This document shows, piece by piece, positions 61,979-64,000 of a DNA stretch of 64,000 nucleotides. Each line of letters starts with the position of its first letter. Within the stretch, counting starts at the first letter, position 1. Under the pieces are notes generated by a model. It saw nothing but the letters and a program-made list of their open reading frames with translations, was not told where the DNA came from and ran no database searches. The stretch is from Lachnospiraceae bacterium JLR.KK002 (GTDB lineage Bacteria > Bacillota > Clostridia > Lachnospirales > Lachnospiraceae). The DNA lies in the NCBI GenBank assembly GCA_036941025.1, contig JAYMNP010000001.1:2998501-3062500 (forward strand), written 5' to 3'. A program made the translations under genes and the position numbers.

Positions 61979-62482
61979 TTAAAAGCTGCGTATGGTTTCT
62001 CCGGCTTCTTCCGCTGTGTTTTCTATTTGTTTAATCACGATATAATAACTGTAATCTTCATTGACTTTTATCTGGATTCTGTCGCCGACTTTGCGGCCCA
62101 GAATGGCTTTTCCAATGGGGGATTCCGTGCTGATACGGTTCTTCATGGAATTGCCCCGGATGGAAGTCACCAGACGAAATACCTGTTCTTCGTCATCTTC
62201 CTCAAAGTACACCGTCACCGTATTATTGATTCCCACCTCATCTTCTCTGGAGGAATCGGACACAATCACCGCTGTTTTCAGCATCCGTTCCAGATAGCGG
62301 ATTCTGCTCTCGTTCTTGTTCTTGTCTTTTTTTGCCGCATGATACTCAAAATTCTCACTTAAATCTCCGTGAGCTCTGGCTTCTTTTACTGCTTCCAGCG
62401 CTTCTTTGCGCACTACCAGCTTCCGGTATTCTATTTCTTCTTCTATTTTCTTTACATCACTTCTGGTTAGCTGTTCTCTCAT
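61979..62482 (-). CDS. greA: Transcription elongation factor GreA
   Basis: Rescues backtracked RNA polymerase. N-terminal coiled coil with the acidic tip GDLSENFEYHAAKKDKN and a C-terminal FKBP-like domain (SPIGKAILGRKVGDRIQIKV). About 167 residues from the ATG at 62482, which has AAAAGGAG before it; the extended start at 62503 overlaps that site. A MITE-like element lies 28 bases upstream. Confidence 0.92.
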   Translation of the reverse strand: MREQLTRSDVKKIEEEIEYRKLVVRKEALEAVKEARAHGDLSENFEYHAAKKDKNKNESRIRYLERMLKTAVIVSDSSREDEVGINNTVTVYFEEDDEEQVFRLVTSIRGNSMKNRISTESPIGKAILGRKVGDRIQIKVNEDYSYYIVIKQIENTAEEAGETIRSF

Positions 62483-62510
62483 CACTCTGCTCCTTTTCTG
62501 CATTTATATT

Positions 62511-62586
62511 CAGGCAATTGCAAAACCCTTCAATTGTGGAAATTGTACATGAAATCAGTATAATTACTGAGTTTCGCAATTGTCTG
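62511..62586. mobile_element. MITE-like element, copy 3
   Basis: 76 bases with ends CAGGCAATTGCAAAA and TTTCGCAATTGTCTG, and an inner ATTGTACATGAAAT like the other copies. The 9-base flank ATTTATATT is duplicated at 62502-62510 and 62587-62595. It is a shorter deletion form. It sits directly after the histidine kinase gene (whose stop codon is in the right duplication) and before greA. Confidence 0.85.
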
Positions 62587-62588
62587 AT

Positions 62589-63974
62589 TTATATTAATGG
62601 AAATTCCATGGTAACCGCAAAGGTCTCCTCTCCTTCCACCATGAAAAATTTCCCATGCTGCAATTCTGCCATTTTACGGACGCTTTTCAGTCCAATCCGG
62701 TTGCTTTCCACCTGTTTCATCCGCTGTCTTCTTTCGTTTAAAAATACCATCTGCAGGCTGCCCCTGTCCAGAGCTGCCTTTACAAGCACCGGCTCTCCTC
62801 TCTCTCCATACTTCAGAATATTGGAAAAGAGATTGTTGAACATCCGTCGGAAGAACATGTGGTTTCCCATAATTTTTACAGATTCTTCCACCTGGAAATC
62901 CGTCTGTACCTGATATCCTTTCAATCGTAAAAATTCCTGATGTCCCTCCAGTTCCTCCAGCAGGTCTCCCAGATAAATTTCTGACAGTTCTGTCTGCTCA
63001 CGGGTCTCATATACCAGTGCGTATTCAAACATTTTATCGGACAGAGTACGGATTTCTTCTACCTTTTCAATACATCTGACCAGATATTCTTCCCGTTTCT
63101 GCTCCGGGCACCTGTTCTGGCTCATAATCTCCAGATAGCCGTATAATGTGGTCATAGGTGTTCTCAAATCATGGGAAACAGAACTTATTAAATCATGATT
63201 TGCTTTCTTTCCTTCCTGTTCCCTGCGGATATTGTCATCCAGCGCCAGACGCATTTCATCCAGATTCCGGGCCAGAATGCCGATTTCGTCTCTCCCTTTC
63301 ACAGTGACAGGGTGTTCCAGATCTCCTTCCGCCATGACCAGCACTTCATTTTTCAGCCTTCCAACATACCGCATTCTGTTCCACACATAAATCAGTACCG
63401 GGCTGAAAAACAGAAGGCTGATTATCAGGGCAGTCAGAAAATAAGGCACTACGATCTGAGCCTGATGCATGGAATATATCATCACCTCTCCTGTGATATC
63501 CTGAAATTCCAGTTTTCCCATGTAATCCTGTCCGCGGTAATAACCCACATCATTATACCAGAACATATCGCTGACAAAGGAATCCCACACAGCGGGCTCT
63601 ATGCCGTAGCACCGGAACAGACTCTCCTCATCATAAAAAGTTATCATGGTATAGCCGTCGTCATATTTTTCCACATCCAGAAGTTTCCTCAGTTCTTCAT
63701 CTCCTGTCTCCTGAAAAGATATGTATTTTGCTTTCTCCTGCATTTCCTGCACAATTTTTTCCGGATTAAAGGATGTAATGCCCCGTTTCACCAGTTCCAC
63801 ATACACCCAGGTCTGATGCTGCATGGTATAGCGGAAAGTAAAAATACTCAGAACTGCGCACAGAATCAGCAGCAGAAAAAGCCTCCCTGTCATTTTCCGG
63901 GGAAACTGAAAGATTCTGTCCCGTATACTTGTTTTCTCATGTTTTTTTCTGGCCGACGCGTTCTTTTTACTCAC
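62589..63974 (-). CDS. Sensor histidine kinase
   Basis: About 461 residues from a GTG at 63974, chosen because it overlaps the stop of the preceding frame as GTGA and has GGGGAAAGGGG before it; an ATG at 63998 is possible. Two membrane helices (about 30-52 and 175-198) enclose an extracytoplasmic loop. A HAMP segment and HisKA (SSVSHDLRTPMTTLYGYLEIM) follow. The ATPase has NNLFSNILKYG but lacks DxGxG; a stretch FLNERRQRMK stands there, then IGLKSVRKMAELQHG. The ligand is unknown. Confidence 0.85.
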   Translation of the reverse strand: MSKKNASARKKHEKTSIRDRIFQFPRKMTGRLFLLLILCAVLSIFTFRYTMQHQTWVYVELVKRGITSFNPEKIVQEMQEKAKYISFQETGDEELRKLLDVEKYDDGYTMITFYDEESLFRCYGIEPAVWDSFVSDMFWYNDVGYYRGQDYMGKLEFQDITGEVMIYSMHQAQIVVPYFLTALIISLLFFSPVLIYVWNRMRYVGRLKNEVLVMAEGDLEHPVTVKGRDEIGILARNLDEMRLALDDNIRREQEGKKANHDLISSVSHDLRTPMTTLYGYLEIMSQNRCPEQKREEYLVRCIEKVEEIRTLSDKMFEYALVYETREQTELSEIYLGDLLEELEGHQEFLRLKGYQVQTDFQVEESVKIMGNHMFFRRMFNNLFSNILKYGERGEPVLVKAALDRGSLQMVFLNERRQRMKQVESNRIGLKSVRKMAELQHGKFFMVEGEETFAVTMEFPLI

Positions 63975-64000
63975 AGCGGTACCCCTTTCCCCAGACATTT
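63971..64000 (-). CDS. End of a probable response regulator gene (cut by the window edge)
   Basis: On the minus strand the last bases of the window read KCLGKGVPL then TGA, whose stop overlaps the GTG start of the histidine kinase. An OmpR-type regulator would be expected here. Only nine codons are visible, so the identity is inference from context. Confidence 0.45.
   Translation of the reverse strand, partial: KCLGKGVPL

Overview
The window looks like chromosomal DNA of an anaerobic Firmicute of the Lachnospiraceae type. The basis is medium GC, strong AGGAGG-like ribosome binding sites, a butyryl-CoA:acetate CoA-transferase-type gene, a rubredoxin/glutamate-synthase fusion, a B12-binding radical SAM protein, a PTS-linked dihydroxyacetone kinase and many small lineage-restricted genes. 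No rRNA, CRISPR array, prophage or intact transposase gene was seen.

Layout. 1-2400: the promoter of a gene beyond the left edge, two repeat elements, a chemotaxis receptor and a MITE-like element. 2469-9074: a minus-strand operon-like run (AIR-synthase/HypE-like protein, Lrp-type regulator, aminotransferase, TrmL, EcfA1-EcfA2-EcfT, TruA). 9150-14863: a VanW-domain envelope protein, a 35-residue membrane peptide, a hypothetical, a DEDDh exonuclease, endonuclease III and a radical SAM protein. 14993-22825: a dihydroxyacetone kinase module with its own PTS relay (DhaL, DhaM, HPr, enzyme I, DhaK), an HPr-fused sigma-54 activator and RpoN; two good -24/-12 promoters and a phased enhancer-like array are readable. 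23021-34955: a zinc-type ArsR sensor, cyclic-di-GMP enzymes, an FMN glutamate-synthase-like protein and a TetR/MMPL/LxxG export cluster. 35279-35519: three tRNA genes (Gly-GCC, Gly-TCC, Phe-GAA). 35799-46336: an AIM24-family protein, the CoA-transferase, a frameshifted small gene, MATE and MarR, GalM, a double hemerythrin, a DMT transporter and an Ig-like/NlpC-P60 secreted protein. 46529-48147: an AT-rich cluster of four small genes ending in a SecB-like chaperone, the best candidate here for an undescribed system. 48196-54828: a ROK kinase and a Bce-like two-component/ABC module. 55055-64000: PBP1A, a YhaN/SbcD-like pair, TcdA, GlpP, a His-tailed CsoR, GreA and a two-component system cut by the right edge.

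Several genes share a theme. The dha module, sigma-54 and GlpP point to C3 (glycerol/dihydroxyacetone) metabolism. Two diguanylate cyclases, an HD-GYP phosphodiesterase and a chemotaxis receptor point to c-di-GMP and motility signalling. PBP1A, VanW, NlpC/P60 and the Bce-like module concern the cell envelope. At least five families of short palindromic repeats sit between genes; one has terminal inverted repeats with 9-10 bp target-site duplications and lies just upstream of three start codons.
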